Assembly: GCA_004154925.1 (NCBI GenBank)
Contig: QJNS01000181.1
Location: forward strand, 62,001-126,000
Source: Monosporascus cannonballus
Lineage: Eukaryota; Ascomycota; Sordariomycetes; Xylariales
DNA: 64,000 nucleotides
Direction of reading: 5' to 3'
Shown here: one piece after another, positions 15,141-25,294 of the stretch
How positions within the stretch are numbered: the stretch's first letter is position 1
Layout of the letters: each line of letters begins with the position of its first letter
Program-made: the position numbers and the translations under genes
The notes under the pieces: model-generated
Databases searched by the model: none
Told to the model about the DNA's origin: nothing
The model's input: the letters and a program-made list of their open reading frames with translations, nothing else

Positions 15141-15809
15141 AATAATAACGGATGCATCCTAGTTAACAACCGACCAGTTAATAACCGGGATATCGGGCTA
15201 ATCGGCCGCGATCTGCGTTAACGTAACAGCTGTAACTGCAGCTTTTAATTATTTTTTTTCTTAACGCTTTTATTTTTTAATTTATCTAACGATTAAAGCT
15301 TGCGTTATACTATGGTAATGCTTTTCGAACGAATTAACGTTTTTTGTTTACGTAAGCAAATAAAACGAAAAAAAACTTTATTTATTTTTTTCTAATAATA
15401 ACGTTACGCCTTAAAATAAAGCCGTTAAAACTTTAACAGTTATTTCTTAATAAGCATTTTTTTCGTACTTTAAATGTTAATATCTTCGAAGAATATTTTG
15501 CAGAAAGGAAATTAATACGCCGGTATTATCGCAGGACCAATTTCGATTAACATATTTCTTATACTTTAAAACGTTTTCCATTATTTTACACCTTATGTTT
15601 TTCGAAAAACAATAAAAACAAGGTATAATTTCGTACTCGAAGTCGTTAAAAGCCCCCACAAGATCAGTACGACGAACGATAAAAAAACGAAGAACCCGAC
15701 GAATCTTGGAAATACGAAACGACATAATTAAAAAATAAGAAAAAGGTTACTTATTAAGCAAAGAAAAGAAAGAAATCTTAAGGGCAAAATTTGGGGAAAA
15801 AACAGATCG

Positions 15810-16181
15810 TATTACAACCTAATAAGCTCCGGCTTTAAGAAACGGTTAAACAGAGATTATACGAGCTACCTTTTGGGTTACGTAACGGTGATCACTGCCA
15901 AGCCGGTAACTATTGATAATTAAAAGTAATCCTAAGTAATTATGATTATTACCGACTACATAATCAAAAATAATTAAGCTAAAAAAAAGATATATATGCT
16001 TATTATTTCTATAATCTAGATAACTTTAGTTTGCAATATAATATCGTTATCTAAGATACCCTTGGTATTACGAAACGTAATACGATTATTGTATTTATTG
16101 CTTAGATTTCTACGATATTCCTGCTAATATAAACCCGTACGACTAAGGTTTAATAGTTGGTTAAATCCTCTAGCCGTTACA
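15810..16181 (+). repeat. 3' LTR of element 1
   Basis: Matches 9334-9709 along its length and ends CCGTTACA. The two LTRs carry different RIP changes, so the better-preserved base can often be read from one or the other copy. Confidence 0.9.
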
Positions 16182-16186
16182 AAAAT

Positions 16187-16881
16187 CGATTAAGCGTTTA
16201 TGTTTTTATCTATTATATTCCGCTTATTTAATAAAAGCTTTATGTTTTTTTAAACATAATATATTTTTATCGTATCTTATAATATAAGCGCAAAAGTCTA
16301 TCGTTAAGCATATGCTAAATATTTGATTAATAATTTAACCCACGTTATTTTAAAATAAATACATAATTATAATCGGTTGTATTTTTTACGGCCGTTTCGT
16401 CGGATAATGTTTTTTATCGTTATCTTTTACAATATTCCGAGGGTACAATATCTTAATTCCCTTCGTCGTTTTACATAAAATCAATTATTAGAAATTTAAA
16501 TTCGAAAATATATCGGTTCATTCATATTAATTATTATAAGTCTTCAAAATATAACAAAATATAAAGAACTAAAGATATAAGCAAAGTAATAACCGAATAA
16601 TTGCAAATTATTTCAAAAATAAATATATTAACAGATTTTTATCTAGGTTATATATATATTCGCCGGGATATAAGATTTTATAATTGTTTTAAGTTAGTAG
16701 ATCGGCGACTAGTCGCCGACATTTCGCTGTACCTCCCGTATTCTCTTATTTCTTTTAAACGGGTTATAATAATTAAATATATAATAATTAAATAATGAAT
16801 ATCTTTGGTAATGGAATAATATATATAATCTAAAAGCAATAATAAGGTTTCGAATAATTTTAACAAAACGTATATAATAAA
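16187..16881. other. AT-rich RIP-degraded DNA, no gene
   Basis: Continuation of the sequence interrupted by element 1, presumably the upstream part of the minus-strand Ty3/gypsy remnant. Two overlapping open stretches of about 62-64 codons on opposite strands near 16600-16870 look like chance frames in low-complexity DNA. Nothing else is supported. Confidence 0.6.
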
Positions 16882-17142
16882 TGTATTAAAACGGGGCTAA
16901 AAAATGCGGACCGGGCTTATAACTATAAAACCCTAATATCATATATAAAAACATATAACTGAAGAAGAACTGTATTAAAGGTTGCCTTTGACCTTTCAAA
17001 GTCCTCTATAAAAGGTGAAGGTGGTGAGCCCTCCTTAAATACAGATAAAAACAATGGTAGCCAAGAAATAAGAATACCGGAGTGGCCGAAGCTATTTCCA
17101 CTAGCCGGTTAGCTAACTAAGCCATGGCGTTGCTAGGTTCAA
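16882..17142 (+). repeat. Candidate LTR at the left edge of the gene island
   Basis: The segment begins TGTATTAAAACG and ends GGTTCAACA, so it has TGT...ACA-type ends. It contains a TATA box (TATAAAAGG at 17007-17015), and its last 90 bp repeat the first 97 bp of the window. The AT-rich block therefore lies between two direct copies of this end, as it would between two LTRs. The 5' limit is a guess based on the TG start. A partner PPT, PBS and target duplication were not established because the left copy is cut by the window edge. Confidence 0.45.
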
Positions 17143-17395
17143 CAACGGGAACGACAGGAATGACGGCGGCGGAAGCGGTGATACGGGCAATGGGGTTACC
17201 GGACGACCAAACGTGTCCGGTATTGCTAATTATATTGGCCTTGGTCGTTGCCTCTTACTGCTTTCTAACTTAAAATGGGAGAGAGTAACGACCGTCGGTG
17301 GGCAGCCTTAGAGGTGTCTCCAAGACATCGGGGTCCGTTATCCCGGGTCTTTTTTTTTCTTTGATGAGGGGGGTCCTATCTCAAGGTCGTGTACG

Positions 17396-17693
17396 ATGTT
17401 TACGTTCAATCCCGATGACTTTTCCACAAATTACTTCATAATATCTACTTGCCAAGTGAAGAAACCAGGCGACCTGCCCTGGGCGTGTTCGATAGGATAC
17501 CATTTGAGAGGCCTACTGAAACAAGGCTTGGTTTGAAAGGTTTTATATGTACTGGCTGGATTTCGAATTAACAAAGCAGGGGTAAGTTTGGTTAGATACT
17601 GACGTCCTCCATTTTTGCTGTCATAGATTAGAGTTCGGGATTTTGGACATAATCGGACCACCGCGAGATCCTCCTATTCATTACAAACCGTAA
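17396..17693 (+). CDS. Possible small spliced gene of unknown function (60 codons)
   Basis: I do not recognise this product. The strongest signal is an intron at 17582-17626 with a GTAAGT donor, a TACTGAC branch site and a CATAG acceptor. Joined in phase, it gives ...LDFELTKQG + LEFGILDIIGPPRD... to a stop at 17693. An upstream exon starts at the ATG at 17396 (MFTFNPDDFS...) and could be joined by a weaker intron at 17456-17525 (GTGAAG ... AACAAG). That gives exons 17396-17455, 17526-17581 and 17627-17693. Alternatively the first intron is wrong and this is a frameshifted fragment of a larger lost gene. It lies 250 bp inside the island, next to the RIP block. Transcript data would decide. Confidence 0.33.
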
Positions 17694-19164
17694 ACAGTAG
17701 CAGGTGACGTCCATAACACGTGCTCACCTCGAAAATCATCCATGTCACCGCGAGGTACCATGTCTGTAATAACCCCTTGTGATTTGTAATGCTGAATTCA
17801 TTACCTCGGGATGTTGTTAGCGATTCAGTATAAATGGAATCCTGCGGGTGAGTAGACGCAGCGGAAGTGTTCCGAGGGATTGGAACGGTCTTGCCAAACG
17901 GGGGGCCAGGCGTGCAAGAGCAAGACAGACAACGCGGGGCAACTCTAAGAGGCGCAGATGAAAATGAGTAATGCTACATCTTAGCACACAACTCAACCGG
18001 AAGCAGGGCGAAGATATAGAAGCCGCTTAAAGGAGTCAAAGCCTCTCATGTCGATCCCATGGCAAAGCAATTTTCCTGCAGAAAAGGGCACGCTTGACAT
18101 AAGATCTCTTGACTCAATCAACCCTTTGTATAATCTTATATCATTTGCGGCGTTAAGTGCTGCTGTAGAGCGGCTAGGCCTAGTTACCTAACTACTAACT
18201 TAATCCTAATTGTACAGTTTACCTTAACATTTGTATTATAAAATCTATGTAATAAAGTTATAAATTACGTTCAGTAATAATAAACGGTTGCTTTTAGAAT
18301 TATGTAATATTATAAGATACTTCGTTATTTAAATTATAAAAATAGTAATAGAGGAATAAGACAGTGTAATATTATTAATCACACATCATAATATATTTGT
18401 ACGGAAACATACGCAATTAGTAGCCGTTCGATGTATTTGTTCCGTATGATCGTTTTGGAACATCTGAACCCCGTTAAACTATCGTACGAGTTTCTTTAGA
18501 AAATTTTGGGTTTTCAAGATTAAGATTAGCTGTTACATGCGCACTGGAACTTCGAAACGCCATAATGTTTCTCTAGAGAGAATGCAGACGATAACGATAG
18601 CCAACGAAACTCGAAGCCTTTCAGACCTGGTCTAACCTGACTGTAAATAGGGGCTATTCGTATTTCAACATATGTTCGGCAAATCTTTTCGAATATGCCC
18701 TCCTAGCATATCTCAAAACTACAGGACTGTATTTTGCAGGGTGTCTGCCAGTGCGTTGGGGGATGAGCGTTAACCTATTCCGCTGGGCGGTTGGTGTTGT
18801 GGTTTGCAATGCGTCGACCGCCTAGCACTGCACTCTTCTCGGCCTCATGCCAAATGGACGCTGCTTTAGCATGTATCTGACATAGGACAGGGCTGATGCG
18901 ATGCGATGCCAGGCACTCTGCATGGATAGAAGTACTGGTATATGAGCCCGCACGGATTGGTTAGGAGAAGCACGTCTGGCATAACTCTGGGATGAATGGG
19001 CGGCGATAGTCATGTCGGATGCTGGGTCAGTATGGAGAGCAATTGTTGCAACATTGATCATTGATGCAAGCATGTTTCCTTTAGCATACGCTCCTATTTT
19101 AAAGAGGCGACTTGTGCTTAGTTCCACCGACCTAAACCCATGATGCTGCATGGATCCCGAAGAG
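17694..19164. other. Island DNA without a supported gene, with an AT-rich relic at about 18180-18430
   Basis: Composition is ordinary except for about 250 bp (18180-18430) that are AT-rich and TpA-rich, like a small RIP-affected relic inside the island. A 109-codon frame on the minus strand (18822-19151) follows directly after the PNPOx-like gene stop and is more likely its 3' untranslated region. I see no introns or domains that would support another gene. Confidence 0.5.
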
Positions 19165-20023
19165 TCAACTGACGCCGTTAAGCGCAGCTGCGGCGTCGCT
19201 CCCTTCGGGGACCAAGACCCAGTCCTTGACGCCGCCCTTCCAATCGCTCGTCCGTATGTCCCTGATATGCACGAGGATTACCCGGACCTCCTCGCCAGCA
19301 ACGAAGCACTCCCGCCCGCCGTCCTCCGGCTGGCGGTTGAACGCCGAGGGCGCGGTGCCGTCCGAGTCGAACGTATTGTTCTCGAGATGCTGGTCGCGGT
19401 AGTACCGCTCCTCCTCGGAGCCGCGGGCCACCAGCTCCGCCGTGCCATTGATTGTCGCGCTGATGCTCGATACAGCGCTCATATTGAGGTTCGCGAGCAG
19501 CGTCGCCAGGCTCGACCGGTGCTCGGGCCCCGGTGACCCGCCTGATGGCCGACGGCCCTGCGTCGGCGGTCGGTGTGATACCCCTGCGTTTGTCTCTCTT
19601 GAGCTTCTACTCCACTTATTTATTCATATCCGGGCAACCAATGACCGGACGGGATGGTGTTAGGGAGAGGCGTGCATACAGTCATGGACCAGGAGCGAGA
19701 CATTGGGATTCGCCACGAGGTTGTTGGTCTTCTTCGACGCGGGGTTGGTGGTCATGATGATAACGGGCGCGGAGGAGTACGGGGAGGACGGAAGGTGCGT
19801 GTAGTTCATAAGCGCGACGTGTGGCTGGTTATCGGTGCATGTCGCGAGGTGAAGCTATTCCCGCTTCTGGTCAGCGCTGGGGTAGTTCTGCTGGTGGGCT
19901 GTGGGTCGGACGCACGAAACGGGCATTTTCCAGACATTGTACGACCTCTGGCGGGAGAGATGTCACGGCCTGCTTGTGCGTATCGCCGGCCGAAGCCTCG
20001 TAGTTGAGCAATATCCGCTCCAT
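19165..20023 (-). CDS. Pyridoxamine 5'-phosphate oxidase-like FMN-binding split-barrel protein
   Basis: Three exons on the minus strand (20023-19916, 19854-19680, 19583-19165) give 233 residues. Intron 1 (GTGCGT...ATAG, 61 bp) is phase 0. Intron 2 (GTATGC...GCAG, 96 bp) is phase 1 and splits a Trp codon. The protein matches the fungal family of putative PNPOx-like flavoproteins (yeast YLR456W/YPR172W type): LPPEVVQCLENARF at 23-36, HLAT..DNQPHVALMNY at 38-54, VSLLVHDWVSHRP at 88-100, then SSLATLLANLNMSAVSSISATING at 118-141 and a C-terminal DWKGGVKDWVLVP at 208-220. The start ATG is the only one that keeps this N-terminus in frame. The family is predicted to bind FMN; whether members oxidise B6 vitamers is not established. 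The gene is divergent from the MCC alpha gene, sharing a 433-bp upstream region. No signal peptide or membrane segment is seen. Confidence 0.88.
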
Positions 20024-20456
20024 GGCCCGTGGAAGTCCCCTAACCGAAGGTTGAAGAGTTGAGATGAGGTTGACTTGGTGAGAATGCGAAGGTAGGGCAC
20101 AAGTTGAAGGTGGGGTCGGCGGGGGTGGGGGGTTCGAACCTTGATCCTGGACTGCTTACTAAGTATGACGTTACAGTGGCAGTTACAAATATTTCTGGAG
20201 CTTGAGCTTGGACCACCTCCCGTTACCCCGTAAAATCGTCATCGGTCTAAGCTTAGCTATATCGGCCTATCGGCTTCCAGCGGTTCCTCCGCTTATAATC
20301 GGCTTCCCCAGACTCCCATCCCCATGGAATGCGACAGCCGCCGAGGTCACTCGACCTCTGCCTCTTGCATTTCTTGAAAGAATGTAGAGTCTTGTTTAAC
20401 TTGCTTTCCGTTTCTGAGTCCAATTGAATTTACCTGCAAAAGTGAAATCTGCGAAA
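20024..20456. promoter_or_regulatory. Shared divergent upstream region of the PNPOx-like and MCC alpha genes
   Basis: 433 bp separate the two divergent start codons. It contains a G-rich tract near 20105-20130, a repeated ATCGGCTTCC word (about 20268 and 20297) and a CCAAT box at 20420-20424, which is close to the MCC alpha ATG and may lie in its leader. No TATA box stands out. The GGTTCGAACC palindrome near 20131 resembles a tRNA B-box, but no cloverleaf can be built around it. Confidence 0.4.
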
Positions 20457-22715
20457 ATGAGGTCCATCAAGCCGAGGCATCTTCGCCGTCATCCAATCCC
20501 GCGTTATCTCTCCACAAACGCATCAGCACAGACGCAGGTCACGCCTATAACCTCTCTGCTGATCGCCAACCGGGGCGAGATCGCGCTGCGGATCAACCGC
20601 ACGGCGAATCGGCTAGGTATCCAGACGACGACGCTGTATACGGACCCGGACGCCACGGCCCAGCATGCGGCTTGTTCGCTCCGCGCCATTGGTCTCGGCG
20701 CGGCGAACGGGTATCTGGACGGCGAGAGGATAGTCCGGCTGGCTAAACAGCATGGGATACAAGCGCTGCATCCGGGCTATGGCTTCCTGTCGGAAAACGC
20801 GGCGTTCGCGAGGAGGTGTGAGCAAGAAGGCATAGTATTTGTGGGCCCACCCGCCCAGGCAATGGCAGATATGGGCGATAAGGCGCGGAGCAAAGAGATC
20901 ATGACCAAGGCGGGCGTGCCGTGCGTACCGGGATACCACGGCAGCGAGCAAGGGGAGACGGAACTGCTCGTTCACGCCAAGGAGGTCGGTTTCCCGGTTC
21001 TGCTGAAGAGCGTGAAAGGAGGCGGCGGGAAGGGTATGCGCATCGTTATGGAGGAGGGCGAGTTTCTGCAGCAACTGAAGAGCGCCCGAGCGGAGGCGAG
21101 GGCTTCGTTCGGAGAGGGCGGCGAGGTCATGCTGGTCGAGAAGTATATAGTGCGGCCGAGGCACGTGGAAGTGCAAGTCTTCGCGGATAAGCTCGGGAAC
21201 TGCGTGGCCCTCGGAGAGCGTGACTGTAGTGTACAGAGACGACACCAGAAGATACTGGAGGAGTCACCGGCTCCCGATCTGGGTGAGGCAACGAGGCTGG
21301 ACTTGTGGGAGAAGGCGAGGACGGCGGCGTTGGCCGTGGGCTACGTCGGTGCAGGCACCGTGGAATTCATCCTCGACAAGGACAGCGGGAACTTCTACTT
21401 CATGGAAATGAACACGCGATTGCAAGTGGAGCACCCGGTCAGTGAAATGGTCACGGGGACGGACTTGGTCGAGTGGCAATTCAGAGTCGCGGCGGGCGAG
21501 AAACTACCCCTGACGCAGGAGGAGATTATGGAAAGGATAAAGGAGCGGGGGGCCGCAATCGAGGCGAGAATCTACGCCGAGAACCCAGAACGAGGCTTCA
21601 TCCCCGATTCCGGGAAGCTGGTTCACCTGACCACGCCAAAGACGGACGAGGATATCCGGATCGACGCCGGCTTTGTGGAGGGCGACACGGTCACGGAGGC
21701 TTACGACGGGATGATCGCGAAGCTGATCGTGCGGGGTAAAGACCGCGAGACCGCGATACGGAAGATGGAGCTGGCGCTGCGGGACTACGAAGTTGTGGGT
21801 TTGAGTACCAACATCGAGTTCCTGAAGCGCTTGTGCAGGTCGCAAGCTTTCGTTGAGGGCGATGTTGAGACGGGCTTCATCGAAAAGTGGAAAGAGGAGC
21901 TCTTCGACCCCGTGCTGACGAAGCCCCAAGTGTACGTCCAAGCAGCCCTCGGCATGGCTGCATCTCAACTACAGGGGACCCTAGACGGGCCTCATGGAGA
22001 AAGTCTCGGCTTCGGAGACATTACAAGCGAGAGGAAATTCGTCTTTAAATCACTCGATGCACTGGACGCGCAAGAAGGGTCTGTCGTCGAGGTTAGCGTC
22101 GTGCAGAAGGGACAGCGGTTATTTGATGCCCGAGTAGTTCGTAGTGGCGAGGGCCCGCAGGTTTTCGAGAACCTCGTCTCGACACCGGCATCGGGGCCGG
22201 GCAAGACGGACCTGGTGACCTTCTTCCCGGAGACCAGGATAGAAACGACCGTCGTTCAGGACCCCAACAACGACAACAAGATCAGCGTCTTCCAGCACGG
22301 CGCCAAGACGGAGCTGACGCTCGTGGACCCGACCTGGTACGAGAAGGCCCTGGGTCTCAAGGAGGTCGCGGCCTCAGTCGTGGCGCCGATGCCCTGCAAG
22401 GTCCTGAAGAACGAAGTTAGAGAGGGGGACGAGGTCGTGAAGGGGACGCCCCTCGTTGTGTAAGACTTCCTGACAAGCCCCTTCATTTAGATGAGTGCAT
22501 GCTGAATGTTGACCCCCAACTAGTATCGAGTCTATGAAGATGGAAACCGTGATTCGGTCGCCGCAGAACGGCGTTATAAAACGGCTGGCGCATAAAGAAG
22601 GGGTGAGAATTTCTTCGCAACGCCTGCGGAGGGCTGCTCTAGCTAACAAGTTTATTAGGACAAGTGTAAGGCAGGCACCGTGCTGGTAGTATTCGAAGAA
22701 GAGCCTTCACAGTAA
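20457..22715 (+). CDS. mccA: 3-methylcrotonyl-CoA carboxylase, biotin-containing alpha subunit, mitochondrial
   Basis: ATP-dependent carboxylation of biotin for 3-methylcrotonyl-CoA carboxylase in mitochondrial leucine breakdown. Three exons, 20457-22459, 22524-22602 and 22659-22715, give 712 residues, normal for the family. The start is the first ATG; an upstream TTG also lies in frame but is unlikely in a fungus. An Arg-rich N-terminus (MRSIKPRHLRRHPIPRYLST) fits a mitochondrial presequence. Then come the biotin carboxylase N-domain (SLLIANRGEIALR), ATP-grasp domain (GGGGKGMR at 188-195, FMEMNTRLQVEHP at 315-327), biotin carboxylase C-domain and a C-terminal biotinyl domain with ESMKMET, whose Lys673 is the biotin site. 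The biotinyl domain is recovered only by splicing intron 1 (GTAAGA...ACTAG, 64 bp), which interrupts the domain just before the biotin site, and intron 2 (GTGAGA...GCTAAC...TTAG, 56 bp). Pyruvate and acetyl-CoA carboxylases are much longer. The beta subunit and isovaleryl-CoA dehydrogenase, clustered with it in Aspergillus nidulans, are not next to it here. Confidence 0.95.
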
Positions 22716-23032
22716 TTATCGTAATGTTGAACGTTTAAGAACTGGCGGGTAAAACGCATGACAACTGAGTTGACCTGGCGGGATGATGTGAAGTACTGTA
22801 CTGTTAAATATTTACTGCCTTGGTTCTTGTTCATACCATACAGATATTTGCGTTGCATAGGTACTCTGGGCAAGGTGGGAGAAAGGCCCCCTGAAATCAA
22901 CCCCACCGCGATGCCCGTAAATCTTCGTCCTCATTCCCATATGGTACACTCCCGCGTTCTGAACGCCTTGAACTCATTCCACATATAATCCATACACTCG
23001 CTTGCGACAACATATGAGCGTTAGCCCCGTCG
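22716..23032. other. Convergent 3' region between MCC alpha and bS16m genes
   Basis: 317 bp between two stop codons that face each other. It should hold both 3' untranslated regions and transcription end sites. AT-rich words near 22805-22850 could serve as polyadenylation signals, but none is a clear AATAAA. No gene is seen. Confidence 0.5.
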
Positions 23033-23604
23033 TCATGAACTGGCCTGCGACCGGACTTCACGGGGTAAAGCGGGAGGCTCTCGTGGCTTCGTATCCCGGT
23101 ATTTCGGTTCCATTATCCCCAGCTGGGAAATTTCTTATTAGCAAATCCCGTTCCAGCACCCCCCAGGAAGAGGGACGCCCAGTGGGTGTGACCCCTGTAA
23201 GATTCTCACCATCGACAATAATCTCCAGACGGTATCCGTCGGCTGCGCGCCGACACCGATCCAGTACTTCGCCCTTATCGTGTCCAGCTTAATATCCTTG
23301 TGAAGGCGCCCCGAGTCGTCGTACGGGTCTGGCTTCGGGATCGGGTCGTACGTGCCGATGACCTCAAGCGGTCTGCTGTTTCTCGCGCTCCTGCGAATGC
23401 GAATGCAACGTGTTAACCAGTTGACCAACTAACGGACGAGAGATGGATTCGCGCGACTGCGGCGGGCTGGAAGAAGATCCTACCACGCAGCTCAGATGGG
23501 TGGGTTGGTTAGTTGTGAGAGGCTAACCTTGCCTGGGCCACGACTATGTTGTAGAAGGGGGCGTTCCTGCGCCCGAAACGCGCCAGCCGGATCTTCACCA
23601 CCAT
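23033..23604 (-). CDS. mrps16: Mitochondrial small-subunit ribosomal protein bS16m
   Basis: Three exons on the minus strand (23604-23528, 23390-23210, 23122-23033) encode 115 residues of the bacterial-type S16 family found in the mitochondrial small ribosomal subunit. Exon 1 opens with MVVKIRLARFGRRNAPFYNI, the family hallmark. Exon 2 continues ARNSRPLEVIGTYDP and RAKYWIGVGAQPTDTVWRLL. Exon 3 gives LGIMEPKYRD and a short basic/Pro tail to the stop. Intron 1 (137 bp, donor GTTAGC, acceptor CGCAG) splits an Arg codon. Intron 2 (87 bp, GTGAGA, branch GCTAAT, acceptor CCCAG) is phase 0. Reading through intron 2 would keep an open frame but lose the conserved LGI-x-EPK end, which is why I splice it. 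Longer N-terminal extension in frame is possible but not conserved. The gene is divergent from the NAD(P)HX epimerase gene and convergent with MCC alpha. Confidence 0.93.
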
Positions 23605-24049
23605 CGTTTCGAGAACCGCGAAAGAGCTAAAATCGAACCCGCGGATCGTGAAATGCCGCCGAATCGAGGCTAGAATATGGTGTTGCGAGCCTTGGGGGTA
23701 GAGTTTTAGCGGGGCGGACGTAGTTTCTTCCGTTCCGTTCGGATAGGTCCCGGGTACCTCCGGTACCAAGGTATCGGACCCACATGGACCCGCCCATATC
23801 AGGATTCGTCCGCTTGCTTCGTCATTCCCCCCTAGCGTACAGGGATCAGCTTTGACATCGTAGTGGTCATAGTGTCTCGTGCGTAGATCTAAGCACGATA
23901 CTTACTTATATGGGATAGATGGCCCGCGCAACTCGGGCTCAACTTCAAATAACTGCTCTCTTTGATACCTACCTACACATCGATCCGCTGTAGTCTCGGT
24001 CCCCTTTTTCCGATATCAACCTGCCCCTCCCGTGAGAGGACCCATCGCC
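23605..24049. promoter_or_regulatory. Shared divergent upstream region of bS16m and NAD(P)HX epimerase genes
   Basis: 445 bp between divergent start codons. A C/T-rich stretch (about 23995-24033) lies just upstream of the epimerase ATG, as is common before fungal start sites. No other element is clear. Confidence 0.35.
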
Positions 24050-25217
24050 ATGGCGTTCAAGGCAAGATTCATGTATTAACCATGGCAGCTAAAAAGTGGA
24101 AAACTAATGGGTATCGCCAGACACTCTCCGCCGCCGCTGCCACGGCTCTCGACAAGGAGCTCATGAGCACCGGGGCGTTTTCGATTGACCAGCTTATGGA
24201 ACTCGCAGGGCTCTCAGTTTCCCAAGTAGTCTATAAGGTCCATCCACCAGATAAGAGCAGTCGAATCCTGGTTGCCTGCGGCCCTGGCAATAATGGTGTG
24301 TTCTAGCGTCGAGTTGCTCGACCCCACCGCTCATGAGGGAAACAGGGGGAGACGGATTGGTTGCGGCCCGCCACCTGAGACATTACGGCTACCAGCCCAC
24401 CATCTTCTATCCGAAACGCAGCAAAAATGATCTCTACCAGGTACGATTGCGAGTTTAATCGTTTATTATTGCCATTAGTCTCATCCAGATTTGTGCTGCT
24501 AAAAGCTCTATTGTTGTGAGCCAGTTCCGTGCCAATGGGATTGTTTGGCTCGTGTATCGTACATAAAAATGTTCCCAACGGGGAAGCCCCGGCTCCCAGT
24601 GGCTTTCGTATATCAAAACTATCACATCCGGCGAACCGAAGACTCGTCTAGTTCGGTAGTCATGCTGACACTCAATAATCCTAGCGACTCTCCAAGCAGT
24701 TAGAGGATCTCGATATCCCGTTCGTCGAGGATTTTTCTAAGGCTGTAAAATCGACGGACCATATCATCGATGCCATTTTCGGTAGGTGATGTCGCAGGCT
24801 CTGATATGGATAGTAAGCCTAAGATCGCGTAGGCTTCAGTTTCTCCGGCGAAGTTCGAGAGCCGTTCCCTGCCGTCATTGAGGCTCTTCAGGATGCCAAG
24901 GTCCCGGTAACCTCTGTCGATGTGCCATCCTCCTGGAATATCGAGACTGGCCCGCCAGAGTCCGGAGTCGGTAGCAAGTTCAACCCTGACTTCTTGGTCA
25001 GCCTTACGGCCCCAAAACCTTTGGTCAAGTACTTCAAAGGCCGCCACTTCATCGGTGGACGGTACGCGGCCCCTCCAGTAAGAAACTACCCCTCCTCGGC
25101 TAACTCACTGATAGTTTCGTCTCCCCGGCGATCGCGAAGAAATATGACTTCGAGATCCCAGAGTATCAGGGGTTGGACCAGTTCGTGGAGGTCGGTAGCG
25201 GGGCCCAGAAACTCTGA
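24050..25217 (+). CDS. NAD(P)H-hydrate (NAD(P)HX) epimerase
   Basis: Converts R-NAD(P)HX to the S form so that the ATP-dependent dehydratase can repair damaged NADH and NADPH (AIBP/yeast YNL200C family, YjeF_N domain). Six exons: 24050-24061, 24121-24295, 24346-24440, 24685-24781, 24833-25061 and 25115-25217, giving 236 residues, the usual fungal length. Hallmarks are the N-terminal [20 protein letters not shown] helix, [16 protein letters not shown] at 58-73, D123-AIFGFSFSGE, and [15 protein letters not shown] at 152-166, corresponding to the family D-[VI]-P-S segment. The 12-base first exon (MAFK) is followed by a 59-bp intron starting GCAAGA and ending GCCAG, a GC-AG intron; splicing it restores the conserved MA-x-K-TL start. 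The other introns are GT-AG. If the first intron is retained, an ATG at 24082 is in frame with exon 2 and would add 13 different residues. Divergent partner is bS16m; the next gene is convergent, 77 bp away. Confidence 0.93.
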
Positions 25218-25294
25218 ATGATGAACAGTAACTCCAAATGTTGCCTCGGAGGTAGAATCGTAATATGTCGAGAAGAACCCTCTTTCCCATCCCA

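Larger units (their letters stand above)
9334..16181 (+). mobile_element. Ty3/gypsy chromodomain LTR retrotransposon, full length, RIP-inactivated (element 1)
   Basis: A complete element of 6848 bp with direct LTRs (9334-9709 and 15810-16181) and a perfect 5-bp target-site duplication, AAAAT at 9329-9333 and 16182-16186. Internal order on the plus strand is gag (ATG at 9830), Cys/His zinc knuckle (about 10741-10785), protease-like segment (about 11850), reverse transcriptase (about 12560-13060), RNase H (to about 13780), integrase (about 13880-14960) and a chromodomain-like tail (about 14990-15135). That order is typical of chromoviruses. A purine-rich tract (GGGGAAAAAACAGA) precedes the 3' LTR. 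Nearly every codon that RIP can hit has changed, so no product can be made. It has inserted into an older RIP-degraded region that resumes at 16187. Confidence 0.92.

Noticed and set aside
17053..17160. tRNA-like or SINE-like reading of the island-edge repeat (TGGCCGAAG and GGTTCAACAACG words, T-rich run near 17350)
   Set aside because: No cloverleaf can be drawn; LTR end explains the repeat better.
18822..19151. 109-codon minus-strand frame just after the PNPOx-like gene
   Set aside because: Follows the stop by a few bases, no motif, composition unlike neighbouring genes; most likely the 3' untranslated region.
20131..20140. GGTTCGAACC resembling a tRNA B-box
   Set aside because: No A-box at a fitting distance and no acceptor stem.
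20504..22486. Several long antisense frames over the MCC alpha gene (up to 210 codons)
   Set aside because: Shadows of a GC-rich, well supported coding exon.
23138..23210. Unspliced continuation of bS16m past 23210 (ILQGSHPLGV...)
   Set aside because: Open but not conserved; splicing GTGAGA...CCCAG gives the family ending LGI-M-EPK instead.
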